The notes beneath the pieces are model-generated. The model was not told where the DNA came from. It ran no database searches and saw only the letters and a list, made by a program, of their open reading frames with translations. Positions 44,552-52,887 of a stretch of 64,000 nt of DNA are shown piece by piece. The DNA comes from a bacterium (GTDB taxonomy: Bacteria; Babelota; Babeliae; Babelales; UBA12409). Position 1 is the first letter of the stretch. The number at the start of each line of letters is the position of its first letter. The position numbers and the translations under genes are program-made. The stretch lies in contig JABJKG010000013.1 in assembly GCA_018660415.1 (NCBI GenBank), positions 65,874-129,873 on the forward strand, in the 5' to 3' direction.

Positions 44552-44570
44552 TAATAAGAACAAATTATTC

Positions 44571-45797
44571 TTAGACTTGTTCTTCAGCCTCTTTTCTTAA
44601 GTATGCAGGGACGTCAAGGTCGTTGACATCGATACACTCTTTTTTATCCTCTTCTTGTTGTGGCTCAGGCTCTTCCACTGGCGCTTGTTCAGGTGCTTCC
44701 TGGCTAGGCTGTTCTTGAGGTTGAGGCGCTTGTTCAGGTGCTGGTTCAGGAGCTTTTTCTTTGTCGTCATTATTCGATGCAAAATCAAGCTTGCATGCCT
44801 GTACTTGGATTTCATCCTGTTCTTCTTGACTAAAGCCGGTAGCGATAATTGTTACTACGACCTCTTCACCCATCTCAGGATTGATGACAGAGCCGAGGAT
44901 GATGTTAGCATCATCAGCGGCTTGTTCGTACACGATTGACGCAGCCTCGTTGATCTCATGCAGTTTTAGTGAAGGACCACCAATGATGTTGAGTAAGACC
45001 CCACGTGCGCCCTGAATGCTCATGTTTTCTAGGAGTGGAGATGAGATTGCATCCAATGCAGCTTGGCGAGTACGATCTTGGCCAGAAGCTTTGCCGGTAC
45101 CCATAACAGCAAGGCCCATATCTTTGATGATTGCTTTAAGATCTGCAAAATCGACATTGATGTGACCAGGCTTGGTAATGATTTCTGAGATGCCACGCAC
45201 GGACTGGTTGAGTACGTCATTGATCATTGAGAATGCATCAAGCATTGAAACGTCATCGCCTGCTACATCCAACAATTTTTGGTTTGGCAGCACAAGTAAC
45301 GTATCAACCTGTTTCTTCAATTCTGATACCGCTTTTTCAGCGATCTTGGAACGCCTTTTGCCTTCAAAAATAAAGGGCTTTGTTACAATTGAGATTGTCA
45401 GAACGCCCTGCTCGCGTAACGCTTTAGCGATAACGGCAAGTGCTCCAGATCCAGTTCCACCACCCATTCCCCCTGTCAAAAATACTATGTCAGCATCTTT
45501 AACGCAATTCATGATCTTATCAAGATCTTCCTCAGCTGCACGTCGGCCGACTTCAGGGTTGGCTCCAGAACCGAGTCCCTTGGTTAGCTTGACTCCAAGC
45601 TGAATTTTTTCATCAGCCTGTGATAGTTGTAATGCTTGAGCGTCTGTATTGGCAACGATATATTCTATATCCTTACCATTGGCTTCAATCATGCTATTTA
45701 CAATATTATTACCAGCACCACCGACTCCTATGACTTTTATTTTAGCCATCGGTTGGTACTCCATTTTGTTTTTGTCTTCTTCCTCGAATATCATCAT
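44571..45797 (-). CDS. ftsZ: Cell division protein FtsZ
   Basis: Tubulin-like GTPase that forms the division ring. 408 residues. GTP-binding GVGGAGNNIV (24-33) and the tubulin signature GGGTGSG (112-118), followed by the NLDFAD-type GHINVDFADL. After the GTPase core there is a Gln/Glu/Pro-rich linker (PAPEQAPQPQEQ...) and the conserved C-terminal peptide DVPAYLRK that binds FtsA. AAAGGGGAGAG precedes two adjacent ATGs. It follows ftsA by 23 bases. The mur genes that usually sit upstream in the dcw cluster are not here. Confidence 0.97.
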   Translation of the reverse strand: MMIFEEEDKNKMEYQPMAKIKVIGVGGAGNNIVNSMIEANGKDIEYIVANTDAQALQLSQADEKIQLGVKLTKGLGSGANPEVGRRAAEEDLDKIMNCVKDADIVFLTGGMGGGTGSGALAVIAKALREQGVLTISIVTKPFIFEGKRRSKIAEKAVSELKKQVDTLLVLPNQKLLDVAGDDVSMLDAFSMINDVLNQSVRGISEIITKPGHINVDFADLKAIIKDMGLAVMGTGKASGQDRTRQAALDAISSPLLENMSIQGARGVLLNIIGGPSLKLHEINEAASIVYEQAADDANIILGSVINPEMGEEVVVTIIATGFSQEEQDEIQVQACKLDFASNNDDKEKAPEPAPEQAPQPQEQPSQEAPEQAPVEEPEPQQEEDKKECIDVNDLDVPAYLRKEAEEQV

Positions 45798-45820
45798 CGT
45801 TTCTCTCCCCTTTTACGGAT

Positions 45821-47053
45821 TTAAAAGAAATCGGATACCCACGATTTCATTTTAATTAATATTTTCGTAACTAATGGCCCTTCCAAGTACTCCATCCCGC
45901 GCTTTTTTCTCTCGATACTATTAATGAGTAGTCCATACCCGGTGGCGTAAATAGGACTATCAAGAGTTTCAGGAAGGATGTGGCCAGTATCCGGCTTCCC
46001 TAAGCGGACGGGCACATTCAGAATTTCTTGTGCTACAAGATCAGCACCGAGTAGTAATGATCCACCACCAGTGAGCACAAGGCCGGTGGTCATCATTGAT
46101 TGAAGGTGTTGCTCGGATATTTCTTTCTTGAGCATATGAACGATCTCTTCAATGCGTGGAGCTAGTATTTTAACCAGTTCCGATTGATTGATTATCCTTT
46201 TGCTTTTACCTTCAACATTTTCAATAGATATAATTTGATTAGTCTTAATTAAACTTTCATGAGATAAGCCAAACTCTTCCTTGACGCGTAATGCTTCAGA
46301 GATAGTAGTCTGTAATCCAATAGCAAGATCATGAGTGAAGTGGTTGCCCGCAACAGGCAAGACCTTAGTATGTCGAATGCTACCGTTTTGGTATATAGCA
46401 AAATCAGATGTTCCGCCTCCGATATCAAGGACGCCTACACCGAGTTCTCTTTCATCATGAGACAATACAGCCTCGGCAGATGCAAGCTGTTCTAGAACTA
46501 GGTCTTCTGCTTCGATACCGGCCATTTGGCAGCAACGGACAATGTTTTGTACGGATGCTATAGACCCGGTTATAATATGTACTTGTGCTTCCAGTCTTAT
46601 TCCCGACATGCCAAGTGGATCAAGGATTTTTTCATTATCATCAATAGTGTAATACTTGGGAAGGACATGGAGAATTTGTTGGCCTTCAGGAAGTGCGATT
46701 GCTTTGGCTGCTGACAGGACATTGATAATATCTTGTGGTTTTACAAACCCTTTCTTGATTGGTGCTGCGCCCAGAGAGTTGTATGAATGGATATGGCTGC
46801 CAGAAATTCCTACCGCCGCACGATCGATGGTCATCTGTGCAATAAACTCTGCTTCTTTTACAGCGTTCTTGATTGATTGGACTGTCTTTGCAATATCAAC
46901 GACGATTCCCTTTTTGAGACCATGGGATGGTGCGCGTCCAACGGCGAGCACTTCTACACTATTGTCAGGTTTTTTGTGTGCGACAAGAACACAGATCTTA
47001 GTTGTTCCGATATCTATGGAAACCGAAACTGAATCTCTTTTAACTTTTGACAT
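45821..47053 (-). CDS. ftsA: Cell division protein FtsA
   Basis: Actin-fold protein that tethers FtsZ to the membrane. 410 residues with phosphate motifs SIDIGTTKICVLVA (12-25) and GVLDIGGGTSDF, the SHI-domain (about 85-165) and a C-terminal amphipathic helix (KILIKMKSWVSDFF), as expected for membrane binding. It lies between ftsQ and ftsZ, the classical order; the gap to ftsQ (63 bases) holds two inverted repeats. Confidence 0.95.
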   Translation of the reverse strand: MSKVKRDSVSVSIDIGTTKICVLVAHKKPDNSVEVLAVGRAPSHGLKKGIVVDIAKTVQSIKNAVKEAEFIAQMTIDRAAVGISGSHIHSYNSLGAAPIKKGFVKPQDIINVLSAAKAIALPEGQQILHVLPKYYTIDDNEKILDPLGMSGIRLEAQVHIITGSIASVQNIVRCCQMAGIEAEDLVLEQLASAEAVLSHDERELGVGVLDIGGGTSDFAIYQNGSIRHTKVLPVAGNHFTHDLAIGLQTTISEALRVKEEFGLSHESLIKTNQIISIENVEGKSKRIINQSELVKILAPRIEEIVHMLKKEISEQHLQSMMTTGLVLTGGGSLLLGADLVAQEILNVPVRLGKPDTGHILPETLDSPIYATGYGLLINSIERKKRGMEYLEGPLVTKILIKMKSWVSDFF

Positions 47054-47078
47054 CCCCTTTTTCCTCCCCTTTTACATC

Positions 47079-47123
47079 CCACCATGGTGGTCCCTATTGA
47101 TGTTATGAGTCCCGGCTCATAAC
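47079..47123 (-). promoter_or_regulatory. Two inverted repeats between ftsQ and ftsA
   Basis: A perfect 12-base palindrome CCACCATGGTGG (47079-47090) and a hairpin GTTATGAG-TCCCGG-CTCATAAC (47102-47123) that reaches the ftsQ stop. Neither is followed by a T-run on the minus strand, so they are not simple terminators. They could be processing sites, attenuators or operators. Confidence 0.45.
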
Positions 47124-47836
47124 GTGCTCAGTAAATTCCTTTTTTGTTTATATACAATGGCTTGGCCATTAAACCTTAAATCGATGATGGTGTTCATATT
47201 GTTTTGTTTTTTTTGTTCGGTTTGTTGTTGCAGTACTTTTTTACATAAATTAATTTTTTGGGCGTCCGGGTATTGATCGAAGCGTAATAGAAATGCCCAG
47301 TGATTATCGCGTTTATTTCTAAAATATATCGATGTTTTATCCAACCAGATCACGGTAAAGTTTTCCAAGATATCTGCTGGTAAACTGGTTACAAACGTAA
47401 TCAACTCCATCGGTATAGAATCAAAGATGTGGTTAGCTCGCTTGGTGATTATTGATGGCAAGTTATTAAGTGTTTCTGCTGTAAAGTGGGCTGGCAACAA
47501 TACTTTACCTTGCTGATCCAGTACCGCTTCTGCATTGATCATGCAGAGAGGTAAGGTATTGCCTACCACCACCTTGGTAATGTTAGGTGGTGTTTGTTGA
47601 ATCATAACCGTATCAATCGATGGAAATTCTTGCTTCATTGCAGGAGCTGTCAGGCGTTCTTGTTGTCGAATATACTTTTCTAGCTCACTTTTGAGTTGAG
47701 AAGAAAAAGTAGAGTCAATCGAGATTTTGAACAATGGTCCATTATCTGATTGAGCGTTCAGTTTCCTAAAACTATGTGTACCCATCCCAGAGATTATACA
47801 GGCAATGAGTACAGCGCTTCCCCTATACCACTTCAT
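47117..47836 (-). CDS. ftsQ: FtsQ-like division protein
   Basis: 239 residues: short cytoplasmic start, a transmembrane segment (about 6-20), then a periplasmic alpha/beta part and a C-terminal beta region ending IIDLRFNGQAIVYKQK, the FtsQ/DivIB end pattern. It links early cytosolic division proteins to the periplasmic septal synthases. Sequence likeness is weak, as is usual for FtsQ; position directly upstream of ftsA and ftsZ is the main support. The POTRA domain expected after the membrane helix is poorly defined. Confidence 0.75.
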   Translation of the reverse strand: MKWYRGSAVLIACIISGMGTHSFRKLNAQSDNGPLFKISIDSTFSSQLKSELEKYIRQQERLTAPAMKQEFPSIDTVMIQQTPPNITKVVVGNTLPLCMINAEAVLDQQGKVLLPAHFTAETLNNLPSIITKRANHIFDSIPMELITFVTSLPADILENFTVIWLDKTSIYFRNKRDNHWAFLLRFDQYPDAQKINLCKKVLQQQTEQKKQNNMNTIIDLRFNGQAIVYKQKRNLLSTL

Positions 47837-47982
47837 CGCTACCCTAATCGGTAAAAAGTTAATCGTTGTATTATTTCTAACGGTTTTGGGAGTAAATAGT
47901 CAACAATTTCGTTGAGAAGTGGTAGGATAAGTCGACCCAATAGAGTTTTTTCTTGTTTGGAAATAAAAATTAAGGATTGTAG

Positions 47983-48555
47983 ATGAAGACACAGATGTTA
48001 ATGAGTTTTTTCCTGATGTCGCTGGTGAGCTTTTCGGCAAAAAGTTTAGAAGCGGTAGAGGTATCAAAGGCCAGTGGTGAAACCAAGTCACCAGTTAAAG
48101 CAAAAAAAGCAGTTATGACAGGCAAGTCTTTGCTTGATTTATATCAGCAATTTTCAAGTTCGTTTCGCAATACAAGTCAGGGTGAATTAAGAAAGGTTCT
48201 TGAAAATCTTAAAAATCGTGAGCTGGTAAGTAATACCAGTGCTGATGATTATGCTACTTTGATTTCTACTGTGAGTGACGGGCCAGAGGTCATGCATGAA
48301 ATTTTTATATATCTTGGGGCTTTTCCATTGGCGGATAAAGAAAAAGAACGAGAAGGAATTCGAACCAGTATTGCAACCAACTTTCAAACATTTGCTCTCA
48401 AAAATAAGAAAGTTGATCCTGTAATGTTGCAAGCCGATATCGATAGCATGGAACGACTTGCACAGTACTTAAAGGCTGAAGAAAACAAAAAGGTTATCAA
48501 GTTACCTACAGGAATTATTCCTGAACTTCCAAAAAAGGCTAAGAAGAAAAAATAA
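47983..48555 (+). CDS. Exported protein of unknown function
   Basis: 190 residues. Signal peptide (MKTQMLMSFFLMSLVSFSAKSLEA), a Lys/Ser-rich stretch, then a mostly helical domain (about 45-160) with DLYQQFSSSFRN and LAQYLKAEENKK, and a Pro/Lys-rich end KAKKKK. It stands opposite ftsQ in a divergent spacer and ends exactly where the convergent methyltransferase gene ends. The basic tail is like those on several neighbours. No family recognised. Confidence 0.68.
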   Translation: MKTQMLMSFFLMSLVSFSAKSLEAVEVSKASGETKSPVKAKKAVMTGKSLLDLYQQFSSSFRNTSQGELRKVLENLKNRELVSNTSADDYATLISTVSDGPEVMHEIFIYLGAFPLADKEKEREGIRTSIATNFQTFALKNKKVDPVMLQADIDSMERLAQYLKAEENKKVIKLPTGIIPELPKKAKKKK

Positions 48556-49281
48556 CTACTTGGCTGGTTGATTCATGATGAGGAACATAAAGATTCCAGC
48601 TGCTACCGACGCATTATAAGAAATATCAGGCGTCCGTTGTGGCAATGTTATCTTGGTTCCGTACATGTCCTTGGTGATGCCTTTCTCTTCATTACCAATT
48701 ACTAAACATAATGGATGTTTATAGGTGATGGAGAGTGCATCGGTTCCATGGTCCAGGGTTGTAAGGTAGATATGATATCCAGCTTCTTTTAATAATTCGA
48801 TTGCACCCTTGGGTGATGGCGCGATATAAAAATTAGTATGCTCTGCCAGCCCAGCTGACGCTTTGATTGCTGAGGCATTAAGTGGTGCAGAATTTTTTGC
48901 ACACAAAATGATTCCATCAACGCCAGTACAGTATGCAGAACGAATGATGGCGCCCAGGTTGCGAGTGTCTTGGATTCCGTCAAGAAGTACAAGATTTTTA
49001 TGGCGCTCTGGGTTGAAAAACTTTTTATTGATCTGTAATGGCGCGGCAAGCGCGACTAGGTTTTGATGGTCTTCTGTACCAGCCAGCTTGTGAAGCACAT
49101 CTCGCTTTACATATTGAATGCTGACCGGGTATTGTGGCCAATATTTTTTAATTTGTATTAACGATCGTGGTTCAGGCTTGGTGGTATATAGGGTATATAT
49201 CTTCCTCTTTTTAGCTTTAAGAAGCTCAATAAGAGGATGTACTCCGAATACCATTTCTTGTTTTTTTGTGTTGTTTTTCAT
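48556..49281 (-). CDS. SpoU/TrmH-family RNA 2'-O-methyltransferase
   Basis: 241 residues. N-terminal substrate-binding domain starting VFGVHPLIELLKA, then the knotted SPOUT domain with motif 1 LDGIQDTRNLGAIIRSA, motif 2 LVIGNEEKGI and motif 3 PQRTPDISYNASVAAGI (standard Ile-Ser-Leu-Asn changed to Asp-Ile-Ser-Tyr-Asn). Most like RlmB, which methylates G2251 of 23S rRNA; a tRNA target (TrmH) is less likely because of the N-terminal domain. The SAM-binding Gly and Asn of the knot are present. Confidence 0.9.
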   Translation of the reverse strand: MKNNTKKQEMVFGVHPLIELLKAKKRKIYTLYTTKPEPRSLIQIKKYWPQYPVSIQYVKRDVLHKLAGTEDHQNLVALAAPLQINKKFFNPERHKNLVLLDGIQDTRNLGAIIRSAYCTGVDGIILCAKNSAPLNASAIKASAGLAEHTNFYIAPSPKGAIELLKEAGYHIYLTTLDHGTDALSITYKHPLCLVIGNEEKGITKDMYGTKITLPQRTPDISYNASVAAGIFMFLIMNQPAK

Positions 49282-49376
49282 AATTTTTTTATTTTCGCTC
49301 TTTTCAGTTGTTCCTCTTTATGGTACCATAAATTCCAATAATTGTACCTTTTATCAACAAGTACCGGAGTTTTTCT

Positions 49377-49985
49377 ATGAAAAAACACTTACTACTCTTG
49401 ATTTTAGCTCAGATTGGTGTCACAACCTTTGTATCAGCTGATGTTGAAATCGAACAAGATGGCGAGGATTTAGGATTTATCATGAGCCTGGACTATGATC
49501 TTGACTGCCTGCTCAACCGCTTGAAAAAATTAGAAGAATATATGGATTCCACTTTGACGGAGGAATCTGATTTGCAGGTACGTACGCCTGAAGGGATAGG
49601 GGGACAGTTACGGGCATCAGTAGCTGAAGAGGATGATTTTGTTGTTATATCGTTTATAGTACCGGACGTGGATACAAAAAAAATCGATCTCGAAGTTGAT
49701 GGTAAGTGTCTCAAGGGAACCATTCCTGTTGGAGGTCGTTCAATTGGGTTGGAGATCACCGATGGGATGTTGATGGTTTCTTCTCATGCATCTGGAGCTC
49801 AAGAACGGGCTGAAAATTATCAGGCTTATGAACACATGTCGACACAGATGATGTCACTGCCTGCACGGGTTGCTAATCTAGAGGCTACCGAGGTTGAATA
49901 TGAAAATGATAACCTTGTCATTCGGGTACCTAAGTTTAAAGATAAAAAACCTGAGCATAAAAAACTTATGGTTACTGTTAAGTGA
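49377..49985 (+). CDS. Exported small heat-shock (Hsp20/alpha-crystallin)-like protein
   Basis: 202 residues. Signal peptide MKKHLLLLILAQIGVTTFVSA, then a helical stretch with an acidic middle, and an alpha-crystallin-like beta sandwich: VVISFIVPDVDTKKIDLEVD (about 89-108) followed, after an insert of about 50 residues, by LPARVANLEATEVEYENDNL and LVIRVPK. These are the two ends of an Hsp20 domain. Hsp20 proteins are normally cytoplasmic; an exported one would be a periplasmic or secreted holdase. The insert makes the domain unusual and the call provisional. Confidence 0.65.
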   Translation: MKKHLLLLILAQIGVTTFVSADVEIEQDGEDLGFIMSLDYDLDCLLNRLKKLEEYMDSTLTEESDLQVRTPEGIGGQLRASVAEEDDFVVISFIVPDVDTKKIDLEVDGKCLKGTIPVGGRSIGLEITDGMLMVSSHASGAQERAENYQAYEHMSTQMMSLPARVANLEATEVEYENDNLVIRVPKFKDKKPEHKKLMVTVK

Positions 49986-50002
49986 TTTTGGTTTTTACAA
50001 AT

Positions 50003-50031
50003 TTGTTATAACCCTGGTGAACCGGTACACT
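50003..50031 (+). promoter_or_regulatory. Candidate promoter of alr
   Basis: TTGTTA (50003-50008), 17-base spacer, TACACT (50026-50031), about 50 bases before the alr start. Confidence 0.5.
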
Positions 50032-50081
50032 AAAACTACTACAAGATTTTGTTAATAGTTTTTAGACAGGATATCAAGAAC

Positions 50082-51215
50082 GTGAAACATTCATCATGGA
50101 TTGAACTGAGCACCTTAGCATTTAACCATAACATTTCACAATTTCGGACCTTTGTGCCTTCTGGGGTTAAGCTTTCGATTGTATTAAAAAGCAATGCTTA
50201 CGGTCATGGGTTACTCCCGATGGGGCAGCTATGTGAAGCTAACAGTTCTATCGATTATGTTTGTGTATTTTTTTTGAGTGAAGCTCTTACGCTACGTTGC
50301 CATGGTATGACTAAACCGATCTTGGTTCTTGGACTATTAGATGATTCTATTGAGCTTGCAATCGAGCACAACATCGACGTGGTGTGTTTCGATCGATCAC
50401 AATTGAATGATTTTCATAATGCTGCTCAAAAAGCGGGGAAGAAACTTTTTGTTCACCTTAAGATTGATACGGGTTTATCACGATTGGGATTTTTCCCAGA
50501 TCAGGTTTTAAGTGTCGTTCAAGATATTGTTACCAATTATCCGGGCATTTATATCAAAGGGATCATGACTCATTTTTCAGAGTCTGGAGCACTGGATGTA
50601 CAATGGACAGAGCGACAAGAGCGAGTATTTACCGAGGTTATCGCCTTACTACAATCGAAGAATATTAATATTGATATGATGCATGCTTCTAATACTGGAG
50701 CGACATTGCGATTTTTAGGGTCACATTTTAATATGGTACGTGTTGGTGGTGGAAGTTACGGATTGCCGCAGCGCACGTATGTATATGATCTTATAAAGAA
50801 AGCGGTGCCAGATTTTGAATTGAAGCAGGTACTAACTTATAAGTCTCGGATTATGAGTATTAAAGAGTTGCCTGCAGGAAGTTTTATTAGTTACGATCGT
50901 TTATATCAAACCCCACGACCACAACGATTAGCACTTGCGCCGATTGGATATAGTGATGGTTTTGGTCGTCGTAAGCCAGCGGGCCTTCATGTATTGATTA
51001 ATGGAGTTTTGGCTCCTGTGGTGGGAAGTGTGTGTATGAATATGACCATCATTGATATATCACACATTTCTAATGTTGAGGTTAATGATGAGGTGACCGC
51101 TATTGGCGATCATGAAGGGATTAGGGTTAATGATATTGCGCCATTAGTGGGTTGTGTTAACTATGAGGTTACCACCCTCCTCAACCCTGCCACAAAACGT
51201 ATGATAGTGAAGTAA
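50082..51215 (+). CDS. alr: Alanine racemase
   Basis: PLP enzyme making D-alanine for peptidoglycan. 377 residues from the GTG at 50082 (AGGA upstream); an in-frame TTG at 50049 would add 11 residues with no family match. PLP lysine in VLKSNAYGHG, substrate residues in LKIDTGLSRLGF, the second catalytic Tyr in SYDRLYQTPRPQRLALAPIGYSDGF, and GSVCMNMTIIDI are as in the family. Its presence implies a real cell wall, in agreement with the ftsQAZ genes. It is followed 10 bases later by the ogt-like gene. Confidence 0.93.
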   Translation: MKHSSWIELSTLAFNHNISQFRTFVPSGVKLSIVLKSNAYGHGLLPMGQLCEANSSIDYVCVFFLSEALTLRCHGMTKPILVLGLLDDSIELAIEHNIDVVCFDRSQLNDFHNAAQKAGKKLFVHLKIDTGLSRLGFFPDQVLSVVQDIVTNYPGIYIKGIMTHFSESGALDVQWTERQERVFTEVIALLQSKNINIDMMHASNTGATLRFLGSHFNMVRVGGGSYGLPQRTYVYDLIKKAVPDFELKQVLTYKSRIMSIKELPAGSFISYDRLYQTPRPQRLALAPIGYSDGFGRRKPAGLHVLINGVLAPVVGSVCMNMTIIDISHISNVEVNDEVTAIGDHEGIRVNDIAPLVGCVNYEVTTLLNPATKRMIVK

Positions 51216-51225
51216 AGGAGTCGTG

Positions 51226-51489
51226 ATGACGTTTACTAAAAAGGTATTAGAAGTTGTGAAAACTATTCCACGCGGTCAGACCATGTCATACTGTCAGGTT
51301 GCTGCGTTGGCTGGAAACAAAAAAGCAGCACGAGTCGTAGGTACTATTCTTTCCAAGAATTATGATCCTGCTATTCCATGCCATCGCGTTATCAGGGCTA
51401 CTGGCCAGCTTGGCAAGTATAATCGTGGTGCAGATAAAAAAGCTGCTCTATTGAAACAAGAAAAACAAGAGAATTATCGTCCCCAGTGA
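51226..51489 (+). CDS. O6-alkylguanine-DNA alkyltransferase, catalytic domain only
   Basis: 87 residues that correspond to the C-terminal methyltransferase domain: helix-turn-helix part (IPRGQTMSYCQVAALAGNKKAARVVGT), the active-site Cys in IPCHRVI and GQLGKYNRG. The usual N-terminal ribonuclease-like domain of Ogt/MGMT is absent. Because the Cys is present it is more like a short Ogt than an Atl (in which it is replaced). AAAGGAG precedes the ATG at 51226. Overlaps the end of the convergent gene by 16 bases. Repairs O6-methylguanine by transferring the methyl group to itself. Confidence 0.86.
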   Translation: MTFTKKVLEVVKTIPRGQTMSYCQVAALAGNKKAARVVGTILSKNYDPAIPCHRVIRATGQLGKYNRGADKKAALLKQEKQENYRPQ

Positions 51490-52703
51490 GCTGGTGATAA
51501 GCTTTCTCTCAGAATCTCAAAAACAACACCTTGTTGTACTCGTGGCGAGTGCAATGCAGGAGCTACATCGATAGTGACCGTTTCAGATGACTCATGTAAA
51601 ACAGGAGAAACTGTAGCGGTCGTGAGGGCTGCTTCGGCTAGTTTTAGGATAGCTTGATAATCAAAATTTCCAATTTGAGGAATAAGCGCTTGAGTACTTG
51701 GGTATAAGCGTTGAAAGTGCAAAAGTGGATAGACCGTTTTACCAACTAGCCCCCCCTCTGGATCTTTTATTCGTACGACGTGGAGTTCAACATCTTTACC
51801 ACCTTGTTGGTATTCCCAACGTTCTAATTGTCGGTTGCCACAGGCAGCTAGTACTTTTGTTGGTTTTGCATATAACGCATCGAGTGTTTCTTCGCGCATT
51901 TCAACAGGAAACCCTGTTTTAAGTTCTGGGGGTGTTGGCAAGTGAGGGTTGTCAAACAATCCTACCCAAACGCCATCGTTATTAACAATTGGAGGTTGCC
52001 CAAGGATACGTTGAGTTGGTACAACTACCTTGTTTTGAAATTCTGCCTGAGATAACCAATGCCCCCCTCCATTTTCATCGCCTTGCACATGTTCCCAGTC
52101 TGGGCATGCTGCAGGAAGATGGGGAGAATCAGGACTAGAAAGCTGACCTAAAACTTTGTTAGCAGTAGTGTCACCTTTAAGAAGAATTGAAAGCGTGCGT
52201 CTGCGTCGGACTGATAAGCCCCTAAAGCTTCCATTGCCATCTGGCCCTTGAGATACTTTAAATCCAAGACCTGTTGCGGCAGCACGACACAAACGTCTTG
52301 CATTACGTTTTGTAGGGCTTCCTTTTTTAACTTTGTGAACCACAGTCTGTCGTGTTAAAGCCTTAAGTCTTTTTGGAGTAACAGGTGTTCCTAATGGCTT
52401 ATTCTTCAAGGGCGATGTAGCAGCAAGGAGCTGTGCTGGGGTCATTGGAGCATCAAGGTCTTCTTCTTTATAAGGAGACAGGCCCAATAGGCTTTGTTCT
52501 ATGTCTCTAGCTGAGAGGTCTAACTCTTCAGTAAGCATTGTGCTACCTTCATCCTCACTGCTGTCCCAAGAGGTTTCTTCCCCATTCCCTTGCGGTTTTT
52601 GATAAGCAAACATTCCACCCTCCTCATCACTAGAGTCTTGTGAGTATGCAGGAGTAGAAATCAGTAAAAATAGAAAAAATCCTATATAAATTTTATACTT
52701 CAT
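51474..52703 (-). CDS. Exported protein with a C-terminal EndoU-like nuclease domain (tentative)
   Basis: 409 residues. Signal peptide to about AYSQ. Residues 21-130 are acidic then Pro/Lys-rich and look disordered; a basic Arg-rich part (about 131-170) follows. From 200 the chain resembles bacterial EndoU-type RNases: WEHVQGDENGGGHW holds His205 and His215, KTGFP at 262-266, and GKTVYP at 321-326 has the closing Tyr325. Known bacterial EndoU toxins have His, His, Lys/Thr and Tyr in that order, with GGGH and a final YP. The gene has a good promoter of its own. If right, it is a secreted RNase, perhaps host-directed; I am not sure of the family. Confidence 0.6.
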   Translation of the reverse strand: MKYKIYIGFFLFLLISTPAYSQDSSDEEGGMFAYQKPQGNGEETSWDSSEDEGSTMLTEELDLSARDIEQSLLGLSPYKEEDLDAPMTPAQLLAATSPLKNKPLGTPVTPKRLKALTRQTVVHKVKKGSPTKRNARRLCRAAATGLGFKVSQGPDGNGSFRGLSVRRRRTLSILLKGDTTANKVLGQLSSPDSPHLPAACPDWEHVQGDENGGGHWLSQAEFQNKVVVPTQRILGQPPIVNNDGVWVGLFDNPHLPTPPELKTGFPVEMREETLDALYAKPTKVLAACGNRQLERWEYQQGGKDVELHVVRIKDPEGGLVGKTVYPLLHFQRLYPSTQALIPQIGNFDYQAILKLAEAALTTATVSPVLHESSETVTIDVAPALHSPRVQQGVVFEILRESLSPAHWGR

Positions 52704-52745
52704 AAACTATGTCCATTTTGTAATATTCTTATAACCATTTGATAA

Positions 52746-52774
52746 AGTATACTCTGTTTGTAAAAAAAGTGCAA
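52746..52774 (-). promoter_or_regulatory. Promoter of the EndoU-like gene
   Basis: Minus strand TTGCAC (52769-52774), 17-base spacer, TATACT (52746-52751), 42 bases before the ATG. Confidence 0.6.
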
Positions 52775-52817
52775 TTGGGTGCATAGAGAGGGGGGATTGA
52801 GCAAATGTATATTTTAG

Positions 52818-52847
52818 TTGGATAGACAGGCAATATTAACTTATAAT
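52818..52847 (+). promoter_or_regulatory. Promoter of the deoxynucleoside kinase gene
   Basis: TTGGAT (52818-52823), 18-base spacer, perfect TATAAT (52842-52847), 40 bases before the ATG. Confidence 0.6.
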
Positions 52848-52887
52848 AAAGATAAGGTATAAAAAATTTAGTAAAATAGGGGTGGTA

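Noticed and set aside
44655-44939. 94-residue frame opposite ftsZ
   Set aside because: It arises from the Gln/Glu/Pro-rich linker codons of ftsZ read backward (Leu/Arg/Phe-rich), without a ribosome site.
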